DNA from: Planctomycetota bacterium
GTDB taxonomy: Bacteria > Planctomycetota > Planctomycetia > Isosphaerales > Isosphaeraceae
Direction of reading: 5' to 3'
DNA length: 8,126 nt
Assembly (NCBI GenBank): GCA_021777685.1
Contig: JAJYDH010000298.1
Span: forward strand, 1 to 8,126
Of the stretch, positions 1-6,837 are shown piece after piece. Position numbers and translations under genes: made by a program. Numbering within the stretch: the stretch's first letter is position 1; each line of letters begins with the position of its first letter. The notes below the pieces were generated by a model that saw nothing but the letters and a program-made list of their open reading frames with translations, was not told the origin of the DNA and searched no databases.

Positions 1-1
1 C

Positions 2-25
2 GTCAAGGTCAACCCGGCGCAGTGA
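2..25 (+). CDS. 3' end of an upstream gene (partial)
   Basis: Seven codons reading VKVNPAQ followed by TGA at 23-25 look like the tail of a gene that starts outside the window. The following gene starts 31 bases later, so the two may share an operon. With so few codons the product cannot be named, and a chance open frame is possible. Confidence 0.35.
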   Translation, partial: VKVNPAQ

Positions 26-56
26 TCCGCCCGACCCTCCCCGGAGTGCAGCCGCG

Positions 57-1445
57 ATGAACCGCGCCCGACCGATCCTCGCGACGTCCCTGATTGCCCT
101 CGTCATCGCGGCCCCGGCGCGGGCCGACGACCCGCCGCCGGTCAGCTTCCTCAAGGACGTCGCGCCGATCTTGGTCCAGAACTGCATCGCGTGCCACAAC
201 CCGAAGAAGTCCGAGAGCAAGTATACGATGACCACCTTCGCCCTCCTGGCGAAGGGGGGCTCGCGCGGCAAGGGGATCACGCTCGTCCCCGGCGACCCCG
301 ACGGCAGCTACTTCGTCGAGCTCTGCCGGCCCGACGGCGAGCCCCGGATGCCGTTCAAGCAGGAGCCGCTCTCGAAGGAGAAGCTGGACGTCCTCGAACG
401 CTGGGTGAAAGAGGGAGCCAAATACGACGGGGCCGCGCCGACCGAGGACTGGCCGGCCGCTCTGCGCAAGGCGACCCCGGTGAGCATCCCCGACGCCTAT
501 CCGGCCACCGTCCCCATCACCGCGCTGGCGATCAGCCCCGACGGCGCCGAGGCGGTCGCCTCGGGCTATCACGAGCTGACGACCTGGAAGCTGTCGGACG
601 GCTCGCCGGCCCGCCGGCTCCGGGGGATGGCCGAGCGAATCCACGACATCGCCTACAGCCCGGACGGCAAGTGGCTGGCGACGGCCAGCGGCGACCCCGG
701 CCAGTTCGGCTCGGTCCAGCTCTGGATCGCCGAGCCCGACGGCGGCGGCAAGCTCGCCAGGGACCTCCTGGAGACGACCGACAGCGTCTTCGCCGTCGCC
801 TTCAGCCCCGACGGCTCGAAGCTCGCCGCCGCCGGGGCCGACCGCGCGGTGCGGATCTGGGAGGTCGCCACCGGCAAGGAACTCGCCCTGATCGAGGACC
901 ACGCCGACTGGATCTTCGACCTCGCCTGGAACCCCGACGGCAAGCGACTGGCCACCGCCAGCCGGGACAAGACCAGCAAGGTGTTCGACGTCGAGAAGAA
1001 GGAGTCGATCGCCACATTCCCCGGCCACGCCGAGACGATCTATTGCGTCTCGTTCACCCCGGACGGCAAGTCGGTCGTCACCGGGGGCGCCGACAACCAG
1101 ATCCGGGTCTGGAATCCCGACGAGGACGCCAAGCAGGCCCGGGTCGTCGGCGGGTTCGGCGGGGCCGTCTTCCGCCTGTTGTTCGCCCCGGACGGCAAGA
1201 CGCTGGTCGCCTGCGGGGCCGACAAGACGGTCCGCGTCTTCGAGAATTTCGCCCCGAAGCACACCCTGTCCGGCCACACCGACTGGGTCTACAGCATCGC
1301 CCTCGCGCCCGACGGCAAGACGCTCGCCTCCGGGAGCTGGGACGGCGAGGTCCGGACCTGGAGCATGCTCGACGGCAAGCCGATCCGGACCATCCTGGCC
1401 GCCCCCGGCTTCAAGGCCGGGACCGGCCCCCAGGCGGCTCGTTGA
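57..1445 (+). CDS. Exported Planctomycete-type cytochrome c domain protein with seven WD40 repeats
   Basis: 462 residues. Residues 1-23 form a signal peptide (NRAR, hydrophobic core, APARA cleavage site), so the protein is exported. Residues 29-125 match the Planctomycete cytochrome c (PSC1) domain: heme-binding CIACH at 43-47 and an RMPF motif whose Met98 is a likely distal heme ligand. Residues 152-450 hold seven WD40 repeats, most with the signature S/A/T-PDGK and a closing W/F-x-V strand (near 159, 201, 250, 293, 335, 378 and 418), enough for one closed seven-bladed propeller. The start is supported by the signal peptide and by GGAG at 43-46, ten bases upstream. Proteins of this type are abundant in planctomycetes; the partner and electron-transfer role are unknown. 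The propeller is probably a protein-interaction platform (inference). GC is high, 46 of 60 bases at 781-840. Confidence 0.92.
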   Translation: MNRARPILATSLIALVIAAPARADDPPPVSFLKDVAPILVQNCIACHNPKKSESKYTMTTFALLAKGGSRGKGITLVPGDPDGSYFVELCRPDGEPRMPFKQEPLSKEKLDVLERWVKEGAKYDGAAPTEDWPAALRKATPVSIPDAYPATVPITALAISPDGAEAVASGYHELTTWKLSDGSPARRLRGMAERIHDIAYSPDGKWLATASGDPGQFGSVQLWIAEPDGGGKLARDLLETTDSVFAVAFSPDGSKLAAAGADRAVRIWEVATGKELALIEDHADWIFDLAWNPDGKRLATASRDKTSKVFDVEKKESIATFPGHAETIYCVSFTPDGKSVVTGGADNQIRVWNPDEDAKQARVVGGFGGAVFRLLFAPDGKTLVACGADKTVRVFENFAPKHTLSGHTDWVYSIALAPDGKTLASGSWDGEVRTWSMLDGKPIRTILAAPGFKAGTGPQAAR

Positions 1446-1450
1446 GCGAT

Positions 1451-1476
1451 CCCCAGGATTGGGATAGTCCTCGGGG
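1451..1476 (+). terminator. Possible hairpin after the cytochrome/WD40 gene
   Basis: CCCCAGGA (1451-1458) can pair with TCCT-C-GGGG (1468-1476), giving eight base pairs with one bulged C and a nine-base loop. No T-tract follows, and the right arm overlaps the G-rich ribosome-binding region of the next gene. It may therefore act as a weak terminator, mask that site, or do nothing. Confidence 0.25.
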
Positions 1477-1482
1477 GCCGAC

Positions 1483-2370
1483 ATGCGGGTGAAGGTCCTT
1501 TTCTGGAACTATGACATCGGCAAAGGGTCCTTGATGGCAAGGGAGCCAATCAAGGCAGATCCCCTGGCCAGGATCGCCAGGAGGCGGGATGTCGACATCC
1601 TCATCGTGGCCGAATGCACGCTCCCGACCGAGGAAATTCTCAAATCGCTGTCGGCACATGGATTGGCGTTCTCTGGGACCGACCTGCCACACGATCGGAT
1701 ACGATTCTTCCGGCGAGCCTCCGGTCCCGAACTCGTCCCGGTGCTGTCCGATGAGCGTCTCGACTTTCAGCGTTTGACTTCTCGCGGTTTCGAAGAGGTC
1801 TTGATCGGTGGCGTCCACCTTGACGACCGCCAACACACACCCTTGGAGCAATCTCGACACTCCAAGGTTGGACTCCATTACCGAACGCTGATCGAAGCGG
1901 AGCGAACCGTCGAACACGGCCGGACGATCCTTGTCGGTGATTTCAACATGACGCCGAATGAGATGGGCATGGTCGACCCGGAAAATGCATTCGGGGCCGT
2001 GATGACCTGGGATCTGGCAAGAGTTCATTCGGACCCGACGCACGGAGGAACACCCCGATTCTTCAACCCGATGTGGTCGCTGATGGGCCGTTCTGAGGCA
2101 CCGGGGACCTATTTCTGGGATTCGACCGACGCCTATAATATCTACTGGTATTGCCTCGATCGAGTGATCGCCCGTCCGTCGCTCCGGGGTATCTTCCTGG
2201 ACGAATCGCCCGCGATCCTCACGACGATCCCCGACCGAGTTGATCAGAGTATCGATGTTCCCTTGTTCCGCTCGGCTGTGAAGCATTGGAAGATCGAGTT
2301 TTCGGACCATCCGCCGATTCTCTTCGAACTGGACCTTCGCGAGCAAAACTCGGGAGCAAGTCATGGTTGA
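1483..2370 (+). CDS. Endonuclease/exonuclease/phosphatase (EEP) family protein
   Basis: 295 residues, no signal peptide, so probably cytoplasmic. The metal-dependent phosphoesterase motifs of the EEP fold appear in order: FWNYD with Asn9, ILIVAE with Glu44, GGVHL with His112, GDFNM with Asp153 and Asn155, CLDRVIA with Asp226, and the terminal SDHPP with Asp275-His276. All core catalytic residues are present, so it is probably an active phosphodiesterase; DNA, RNA, nucleotide and phospholipid substrates all occur in this family and the sequence does not choose. GGGGG at 1473-1477 lies five bases before the ATG. The stop overlaps the start of the next gene. Base composition is lower in GC than the flanks (30/60 at 1501-1560, 35/60 at 1861-1920, 30/60 at 2101-2160), which suggests later acquisition. 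Confidence 0.82.
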   Translation: MRVKVLFWNYDIGKGSLMAREPIKADPLARIARRRDVDILIVAECTLPTEEILKSLSAHGLAFSGTDLPHDRIRFFRRASGPELVPVLSDERLDFQRLTSRGFEEVLIGGVHLDDRQHTPLEQSRHSKVGLHYRTLIEAERTVEHGRTILVGDFNMTPNEMGMVDPENAFGAVMTWDLARVHSDPTHGGTPRFFNPMWSLMGRSEAPGTYFWDSTDAYNIYWYCLDRVIARPSLRGIFLDESPAILTTIPDRVDQSIDVPLFRSAVKHWKIEFSDHPPILFELDLREQNSGASHG

Positions 2371-2554
2371 ACCGAATCCGGACGATCCCTCTCCCCTCTC
2401 GGTTCATGAGACTTTTGGGGAGCGTGAGGATGTTGAAAAAATCGCCGGGACGGAGGAGTTTCGTCAATGGCTGGAAGCAGTGCTCTCCTCCGGCGCGGCC
2501 CATGCCGTGATCGTTAACCTGCTGAGGTACAGCTCGGAGCGGGCCGCGTCTTGA
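2363..2554 (+). CDS. Small acidic hypothetical protein, translationally coupled to the EEP enzyme
   Basis: 63 residues of no family I recognise. Its ATG lies inside the last codons of the EEP gene, overlapping it by eight bases, and GGGAG at 2352-2356 sits six bases upstream, so coupled translation is likely. The protein is acidic (12 Asp/Glu against 5 Lys/Arg). Residues 1-15 are Pro-rich and probably disordered; residues 22-57 look helical, with the segments EEFRQWLEAVL and AHAVIVNLLRY. There is no signal peptide or membrane segment. The tight overlap suggests a partner, inhibitor or stabiliser of the enzyme, but that is inference from context only. Confidence 0.6.
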   Translation: MVEPNPDDPSPLSVHETFGEREDVEKIAGTEEFRQWLEAVLSSGAAHAVIVNLLRYSSERAAS

Positions 2555-2634
2555 GGAAGGATCGGTTCATGAAGGACCGGGGAAGTGGACTGAAGTCGAC
2601 ATCCGCTCATCCACCCGTTCCCGGCCGACTGGCC

Positions 2635-2663
2635 TTGTCCTCAATCGGACCGCGCTGCACAAT
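2635..2663 (+). promoter_or_regulatory. Weak candidate promoter for the DUF6065 pair
   Basis: TTGTCC (2635-2640) and CACAAT (2658-2663) each match the sigma70 consensus at four of six positions and are spaced 17 bases apart, about 75 bases before the first DUF6065 start. The 184-base gap 2555-2738 holds no convincing gene. Confidence 0.2.
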
Positions 2664-2738
2664 CCCCCCCAACACAGGAGCGTCGCCCGGTCCTGAACAT
2701 TGTTCCTCCACCCAATATGAGCGGGGATCGCGCATGGC

Positions 2739-3557
2739 ATGGATGCCCCGATCATGAACGATCAGACGAGCCCGTCGGTCGACAGCACCGCGCGGATGGT
2801 CGACCCCGGCATCATGCCCGGGCCGCCTCGGCCATCCGAAAGCCTATCGCCTTGCCAGCTTCGGGCGCTCCGGATCACCGAAGAGGGTTGGGGCGAGGGA
2901 TGGATGCTCCTACCGCTCCCCGCTCGTCGATCGTGGATGGATGCACAACCTTACGCCTACCAGTGCCCGCCGCTGGTGATGGCCAATCAATGGGGCTGGC
3001 AGATCACCTGCCCGGCTGAAGTCAGCGTCTCCTGGGACGGCTCTCCCGAACCGGCCGGCGTGCGGGTCGAGGTCGCCCCTCCGTTCGCCGGTTCGATCAA
3101 GAGTCAATTTGGCCAGGGGATCATCACCTTCGGCCCGCCCTGGTTGTTCCGGACCTCGGAGGGCTGGGATCTCCTCGTCAAGGGGCCGAGCAACCACTGG
3201 AAGCCGAATTGCGCCCCGCTCGAAGGCGTGATCGAGACGTGGTGGCTGCCGTACACCTTCACCCTCAACTGGAAGCTCGTCTCTCCCGGGACGGTGACCT
3301 TCGCGAGGGGCGAACCGCTCGCCCAGATCGTGCCGGTGCCGCACGCCACGTTCCGGGAATCGACCGCGATTGAACTCCCGATCGCGAGCGATCCCGACGC
3401 CTGCGCCCAACTGGCAACCTGGGCGAGGGAGCGAGAACTCCGGGCGAAGGAAGCCGTCACGACGCACCACCTCTATCGGAAGGCCGAGGGCGTCGTCGGC
3501 CACCTGAACAAGGTCCCGGTCCCCAAACTCATCCGCGGCGGGCGAGCCGGCGGTTGA
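2739..3557 (+). CDS. DUF6065-like protein, first of a tandem pair
   Basis: 272 residues. I assign it to DUF6065, a family without known function, from the conserved core at about residues 72-200: MANQWGW (81-87), PWLFRTSEGWDLLVKGPSN (134-152), LEGVIET (161-167), LNWK (176-179) and GEPLAQIVP (191-199). It has no signal peptide and no membrane segment. The core is rich in Trp and beta-strand-like sequence. The first 40 residues are Pro/Ser-rich and probably disordered; ATGs at 2754, 2796 and 2814 are alternative starts, and no strong ribosome-binding site decides between them (a GGGG at 2723-2726 is 12 bases from 2739). The second paralogue begins 56 bases after its stop. The shorter C-terminal region (220-272) is unlike that of the paralogue. 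Confidence 0.75.
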   Translation: MDAPIMNDQTSPSVDSTARMVDPGIMPGPPRPSESLSPCQLRALRITEEGWGEGWMLLPLPARRSWMDAQPYAYQCPPLVMANQWGWQITCPAEVSVSWDGSPEPAGVRVEVAPPFAGSIKSQFGQGIITFGPPWLFRTSEGWDLLVKGPSNHWKPNCAPLEGVIETWWLPYTFTLNWKLVSPGTVTFARGEPLAQIVPVPHATFRESTAIELPIASDPDACAQLATWARERELRAKEAVTTHHLYRKAEGVVGHLNKVPVPKLIRGGRAGG

Positions 3558-3613
3558 CCGATCGAGGGCAACCTGTGGACCCATGACCTTTCCAGGACGG
3601 AGGGGGTAGGAGC

Positions 3614-4372
3614 ATGGAAATGGATACCGACATCGCCGGCCAGGTCCCGGAGATCGTGGCCTACTCGGCCTGGGGGTTCCGCGTGCCTCTGGTCCCGGCG
3701 TTCTACAAGCGGGACTGGATGGACGAGACGGCCGGCGGGTTCGCTTATCATTGCCTGCCGATGACCCTGGCCAACCAGTCGGGCTGGTTCGTCCTGGCTC
3801 CTCACTCCGCCTCGGTCGAGTGGAACGGCGGGAACCACGTCCTGGACCTCCGCGTGGAGATCCCCGGGAAGCCGGAGTCGGTCCACGCGATGTCGGCCGT
3901 CGGCAACGGCATCCTGAGCTGGACCATCCCCTACGTCTTCCGGACCCCTCCCGGCTGGAACCTGCTCTGCCGGGGGCCGTCGAACTCCATCAAGGACGGC
4001 ATCCAGGCCCTGGAAGGGCTGGTGGAGACCGACTGGAGCTACGCGTCGTTCTCGTCCAACTGGAAGATGACGCGCCCGGGACGGGTCGAATTCCGGGAAG
4101 GGGAGCCGGTGGCGATGCTCGTCCCCCACAAGAGGGCGGACATGGAAGCCTTCTCCGTGCGGAAGGCCGAGCTGGCGAGCAACCAGGACCTCTTCGACGG
4201 CTACCGCGAGTGGATCAACTCGCGCCAGGCGTTCCTCGCCGCCCAGCGGAGCGGCGACGCCGACGCCCTCAAGAAGAAGTACCAGAAGCACTATTTCTCC
4301 GGCCAGACCCTCCAGGGGGCCCACTTCGACGGGCACCAGAAGAAGCGCCGGCTGAAGACCTTCGAAGCCTGA
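3614..4372 (+). CDS. DUF6065-like protein, second of a tandem pair
   Basis: 252 residues, paralogous to the gene before it. Shared motifs are LANQSGW (52-58), PYVFRTPPGWNLLCRGPSN (106-124), LEGLVETDW (133-141), SNWK (148-151), RPGRVEF (154-160) and GEPVAMLVP (163-171). This copy looks the more typical of the family. Its basic C-terminus (about 210-252: DALKKKYQKHYFSG, then HQKKRRLK) is absent from the first copy and might bind nucleic acid or a partner (inference). Two starts are each well placed: ATG 3614 has GGAGG at 3599-3603 ten bases upstream, and ATG 3620 has AGGAG at 3608-3612 seven bases upstream. Function is unknown; an enzymatic role is not evident from motifs. The gene ends at a strong hairpin. 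Confidence 0.8.
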   Translation: MEMDTDIAGQVPEIVAYSAWGFRVPLVPAFYKRDWMDETAGGFAYHCLPMTLANQSGWFVLAPHSASVEWNGGNHVLDLRVEIPGKPESVHAMSAVGNGILSWTIPYVFRTPPGWNLLCRGPSNSIKDGIQALEGLVETDWSYASFSSNWKMTRPGRVEFREGEPVAMLVPHKRADMEAFSVRKAELASNQDLFDGYREWINSRQAFLAAQRSGDADALKKKYQKHYFSGQTLQGAHFDGHQKKRRLKTFEA

Positions 4373-4376
4373 TCCA

Positions 4377-4410
4377 TCCCGGCCCGATCGGTCAACCGAT
4401 CGGGCCGGGA
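4377..4410. terminator. Perfect 15-bp hairpin between convergent genes, probable bidirectional terminator
   Basis: Arms 4377-4391 and 4396-4410 are exact reverse complements around a TCAA loop (4392-4395), four bases after the DUF6065 stop and 12 bases from the stop of the minus-strand DinB gene. Its position between converging genes and its very high GC favour a terminator for both. There is no T-tract on either side, so classical intrinsic termination is not fully supported. Confidence 0.65.
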
Positions 4411-4422
4411 GGGAGGCCCGGT

Positions 4423-4917
4423 TCAGATCGCGACCGGCTTCTTGAGCGCGCGTCGGACGGCGACGAACTGGCCGGCGTGCATCATCGGGTGGCCGCCGCC
4501 CATCATGTTCAACGCCTCGCCGACGGTCGGGCAGAACGCCCGCATCCGCTCGGGGCCGGGCGCGTCGAGGTCGGCGTCGCTGAGCGACTCCAGGACCGCC
4601 CGGGTGGCGTCCCGCTGGGCCTTCCACAGCGCCAGATATTCGTCCTTCTTGTGGAACTTGGAGGCGTCGTCCGAGGTGGCCGCTTCCTTGCTATGCTGGG
4701 CGTCGAACCCCTCGGGGAGGGCCGGGCAGGTGCCGGGTTTGATCGCCTCGATGATGTTGCGCTCCGAGGAGATCAGGTGGCCCATCTGCCAGGCGATCGT
4801 GTTCATCCCCTCGACGGGCCGCTTCAAGAACGCGGCGTCGTCGAGGTCTTCCAGGTACTTGCCGATCATCATGTCGGCCAGGTCGATCGACTGGCGGATC
4901 GCTTGCTTCGCGTGCAT
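4423..4917 (-). CDS. DinB-family protein
   Basis: 164 residues beginning MHAKQAIRQ. The DinB/YfiT-like four-helix metal-binding fold is indicated by its three spaced histidines: His47 in WQMGHLISSE, then His143 and His147 in GGHPMMHAGQ. Length fits the family. Members are mostly uncharacterised; some are metal-dependent thiol transferases, and the specific reaction here cannot be told. The start at 4917 is chosen because homologous sequence begins there and GAGG (complement of 4928-4931) lies ten bases upstream; a longer open frame to 4992 adds 25 Arg-rich residues that look non-coding. It follows the PD40 gene on the same strand after 119 bases and could be co-transcribed with it. It converges on the DUF6065 gene. 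Confidence 0.82.
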   Translation of the reverse strand: MHAKQAIRQSIDLADMMIGKYLEDLDDAAFLKRPVEGMNTIAWQMGHLISSERNIIEAIKPGTCPALPEGFDAQHSKEAATSDDASKFHKKDEYLALWKAQRDATRAVLESLSDADLDAPGPERMRAFCPTVGEALNMMGGGHPMMHAGQFVAVRRALKKPVAI

Positions 4918-4984
4918 CGGATTCCGGCCTCGCTGGCGAGTCGTGGAGAGAGGGCGACCCCGGACGGCCCGGGGCCGGTGATGG

Positions 4985-5016
4985 GATCTCAAATCGGAAA
5001 TCTCCGATTAGAGATC
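4985..5016. repeat. Interrupted inverted repeat between the PD40 and DinB genes
   Basis: GATCTC (4985-4990) pairs with GAGATC (5011-5016), and AATCGGA (4992-4998) with TCCGATT (5003-5009), with one A-A mismatch and an AATC loop. It starts 21 bases past the PD40 stop on the minus strand, so it may be that gene's terminator or an attenuator inside the operon. No T-tract follows. The AT-rich composition stands out from the flanks. Confidence 0.45.
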
Positions 5017-5036
5017 GGGGATACGGTTTCAATCGG

Positions 5037-6107
5037 TCAGCGCGCGGCGGTCGACGACGGCGATGGATCGAAGTCGGCGATGAAGAGCTGGCTCTTCCTG
5101 TCCGAGGTCCGGCCGCTGGAGGTCCACAACAGCTTCTTGCCGTCGGGCGAGAAGACGGGCAGGCCGTCGAACCCCTCGCGGAAGGTGATCCGCTCCTCGG
5201 CTCTGGTGTCGACGTCCATCAGGTAAAGCTCGTAGTTCTGGTGGCCGTGGCGGCTGGTGGCGTAGATGATGTGCCGGTTGTCGGGGTGGAAGTACGGGCC
5301 CCAGTTGACGAACTCGTTGTCGGTCAAGGCCCGCTCGGCGGTCCCCTCGGTGTTGTTGATGTAAACCTGAAGGTTGTCGTTCCCCTTGCGGTCGCTCCGG
5401 TAGAGGATGCGCTTGCCGTCGGGCGAGAAGAACGGGCCGCCGTCGTAGCCCTTGCTGTGGGTGATCCGGCGAGGGTTCTTGCCGTCGGCGTCCATGATGT
5501 AGATCTCGGCGTCGCCGTCGCGGAACGAGGTGAAGACGATCCGCTTGCCGTCGGGCGAGTAGCTCCCCTCGGCGTCGTAGCCTGGCGAGTCGGTCAGTCG
5601 GACGAGGTTCTTGCCGTCGGGATCGGCCCTGAAGATGTCCATGAAGGGGTCGAAGTCCCACCTATAGCTCGCCCCGCTCCGGCTGTAGGCCGGCCCCTTG
5701 GGCGCGGCGGGCTCGGCCGTCCCGGAGACGATCGCCGGGTCTAGGTGCGACGACCCGAACAGGATCGACTTGCCGTCCGGGTGGTAGAACGAGCAAGTGC
5801 ACTTCCCCTTGCCGGTGCTGACCAGTTTCGGGACGGCGTCGGGTTCGAGGTCGGCGGTGAAGATCTGGTAATCGTCCTCGTTCGGCCTGGGCAGGTGGAA
5901 GATCGACTCGGGCGTGTGCGGGACCGCCTGGAAGATGATCCCCCGGCCGTCGGGGCGGAAATACCCCTCGCCCGCCTTGGCGAATCCGTAGGTCACCTGG
6001 CGGATGTTCTTGAGGTGCTTCGACTCGGCGAGGTCGGCCTCGCGGGTGTCCGGCGGCGCGGGGGGCTGGGCGATCAGGAGCGCGGCAAGGGCCATCTGGG
6101 CGAGCAT
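5037..6107 (-). CDS. Exported PD40 (TolB-like) beta-propeller protein
   Basis: 356 residues. A short hydrophobic N-terminus (residues 1-14, MLAQMALAALLIAQ) followed by a Pro-rich stretch looks like a signal peptide. Six PD40/WD40-like repeats follow, marked by Y/F-x-PDGK/R and often a closing LT or IT: RPDGRGIIF (51-59), HPDGKSILF (109-117), SPDGKRIVF (184-192), SPDGKRILY (228-236), HPDNRHIIY (274-282) and SPDGKKLLW (320-328). This is enough for a six-bladed propeller like the TolB C-terminal domain. It lacks the TolB N-terminal domain and a Pal or Tol context, so it should not be called TolB; a periplasmic binding or scaffold role is likely. A CTC motif (Cys103, Cys105) sits at the second repeat. 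The start at 6107 has GGAG (complement of 6118-6121) ten bases upstream; ATG at 6095 is an alternative. Confidence 0.85.
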   Translation of the reverse strand: MLAQMALAALLIAQPPAPPDTREADLAESKHLKNIRQVTYGFAKAGEGYFRPDGRGIIFQAVPHTPESIFHLPRPNEDDYQIFTADLEPDAVPKLVSTGKGKCTCSFYHPDGKSILFGSSHLDPAIVSGTAEPAAPKGPAYSRSGASYRWDFDPFMDIFRADPDGKNLVRLTDSPGYDAEGSYSPDGKRIVFTSFRDGDAEIYIMDADGKNPRRITHSKGYDGGPFFSPDGKRILYRSDRKGNDNLQVYINNTEGTAERALTDNEFVNWGPYFHPDNRHIIYATSRHGHQNYELYLMDVDTRAEERITFREGFDGLPVFSPDGKKLLWTSSGRTSDRKSQLFIADFDPSPSSTAAR

Positions 6108-6206
6108 GAGGGAAGGGCTCCGTCTCCGAAGGTTCGACGATCGAGGGACGGCCTTTCCGCCGGCCGGCCTCCCGTGCCGCACTTTCCGCCGAAGGTCGAT
6201 CCGCCT

Positions 6207-6235
6207 AGTATAGGGCCGACCCGACCCCTCGCCAA
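6207..6235 (-). promoter_or_regulatory. Sigma70-like promoter of the PD40 gene
   Basis: On the minus strand, TTGGCG (6235-6230) and TATACT (6212-6207) are separated by 17 bases. The -10 matches the consensus at five of six positions and the -35 at four. This would place the transcript start near 6200, about 93 bases before the gene, within the divergent spacer 6108-6284 shared with the adenosyltransferase gene. Confidence 0.45.
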
Positions 6236-6284
6236 TGGGTCGGGCGCGACTCGTCCGTGGCGCCTCCTGGGGACAATCCCGCCC

Positions 6285-6836
6285 GTGAAGATCTATACGA
6301 AGGCCGGCGACGACGGCACCACCGGCCTGCTCGGCAGCGGCCGGGTGAGCAAGGATGACCCGAGGATCGACGCCTACGGCACGGTCGACGAGCTGAACGC
6401 CCTGCTCGGCGTGGCCCGGTCCGCCGGCGGCCTCGACGCCGACCTCGACGCGATGCTCGCCCGGGTCCAGGACGAGCTCTTCGCCGTCGGCGCCGCGCTG
6501 GCCGACCCCAACCCGGCGGGACGGTTCCACAACGCCGTCTCCGGGGACCTCGCCGGCCGGCTCGAAGCCGCGATCGACCGCCTCGAAGCCGACCTGCCGC
6601 CCCTCACCCGCTTCATCCTCCCGGGCGGCTCGCCCGCCGCCTCGCAGATCCACCTGGCGAGGACCGTCTGCCGGAGGGCCGAGCGGCTGGTCGTCCACCT
6701 CGGCCGACAGCCGGGCGTCGACGTCCCCTCCGATCTGGTCACTTACCTGAACCGCCTGAGCGACTTCCTGTTCGTCCTGGCGCGGGCGGTGAACCATCGC
6801 TCGGGCGTCGAGGACGTCCCCTGGTCGGGGCTCTGA
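6285..6836 (+). CDS. PduO-type cob(I)alamin adenosyltransferase
   Basis: 183 residues from a GTG start. The enzyme moves the 5'-deoxyadenosyl group of ATP to cob(I)alamin (or cobyrinic acid a,c-diamide) to make adenosylcobalamin, in the cytoplasm, usually as a trimer. The N-terminal ATP-binding signature TKAGDDGTTGL (5-15) is intact, followed by GTVDELN (32-38), FILPGGSPAASQIHLAR (110-126), the Arg-rich catalytic helix CRRAER (129-134) and NRLSDFLF (156-163). Length is normal for the family. The GTG start is set by the family N-terminus (VKIYTKAGDDG); the GGGGA at 6269-6273 is 11 bases away and weak. No cobalamin biosynthesis gene is in the window, so it more likely serves salvage or activation of B12 for a mutase or similar enzyme elsewhere. 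The stop is separated by one base from the next gene. Confidence 0.93.
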   Translation: MKIYTKAGDDGTTGLLGSGRVSKDDPRIDAYGTVDELNALLGVARSAGGLDADLDAMLARVQDELFAVGAALADPNPAGRFHNAVSGDLAGRLEAAIDRLEADLPPLTRFILPGGSPAASQIHLARTVCRRAERLVVHLGRQPGVDVPSDLVTYLNRLSDFLFVLARAVNHRSGVEDVPWSGL

Positions 6837-6837
6837 C

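Noticed and set aside
9..1484. 491-residue open frame on the minus strand across the cytochrome/WD40 gene
   Set aside because: Its periodic LAVG-type sequence is the antisense of the PDGK repeats, and stop codons are rare in high-GC DNA. The plus strand has a signal peptide, a heme motif and seven repeats.
1411..2364. 317-residue minus-strand open frame opposite the EEP gene
   Set aside because: No recognisable motif, while the plus strand carries the full set of EEP catalytic residues.
2551..2757. 68-residue frame from a TTG overlapping the stop of the small acidic gene
   Set aside because: No ribosome-binding site in place, low-complexity Pro/Ser/Arg sequence, and it runs into the DUF6065 start region.
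3473..4627. 384-residue minus-strand frame opposite the DUF6065 genes
   Set aside because: Arg/Pro/Gly-rich shadow of both conserved plus-strand genes, and it crosses the terminator hairpin.
5745..6836. Extending the adenosyltransferase upstream into a 363-residue protein
   Set aside because: The added residues are antisense to the PD40 gene; the family N-terminus begins at the GTG at 6285.
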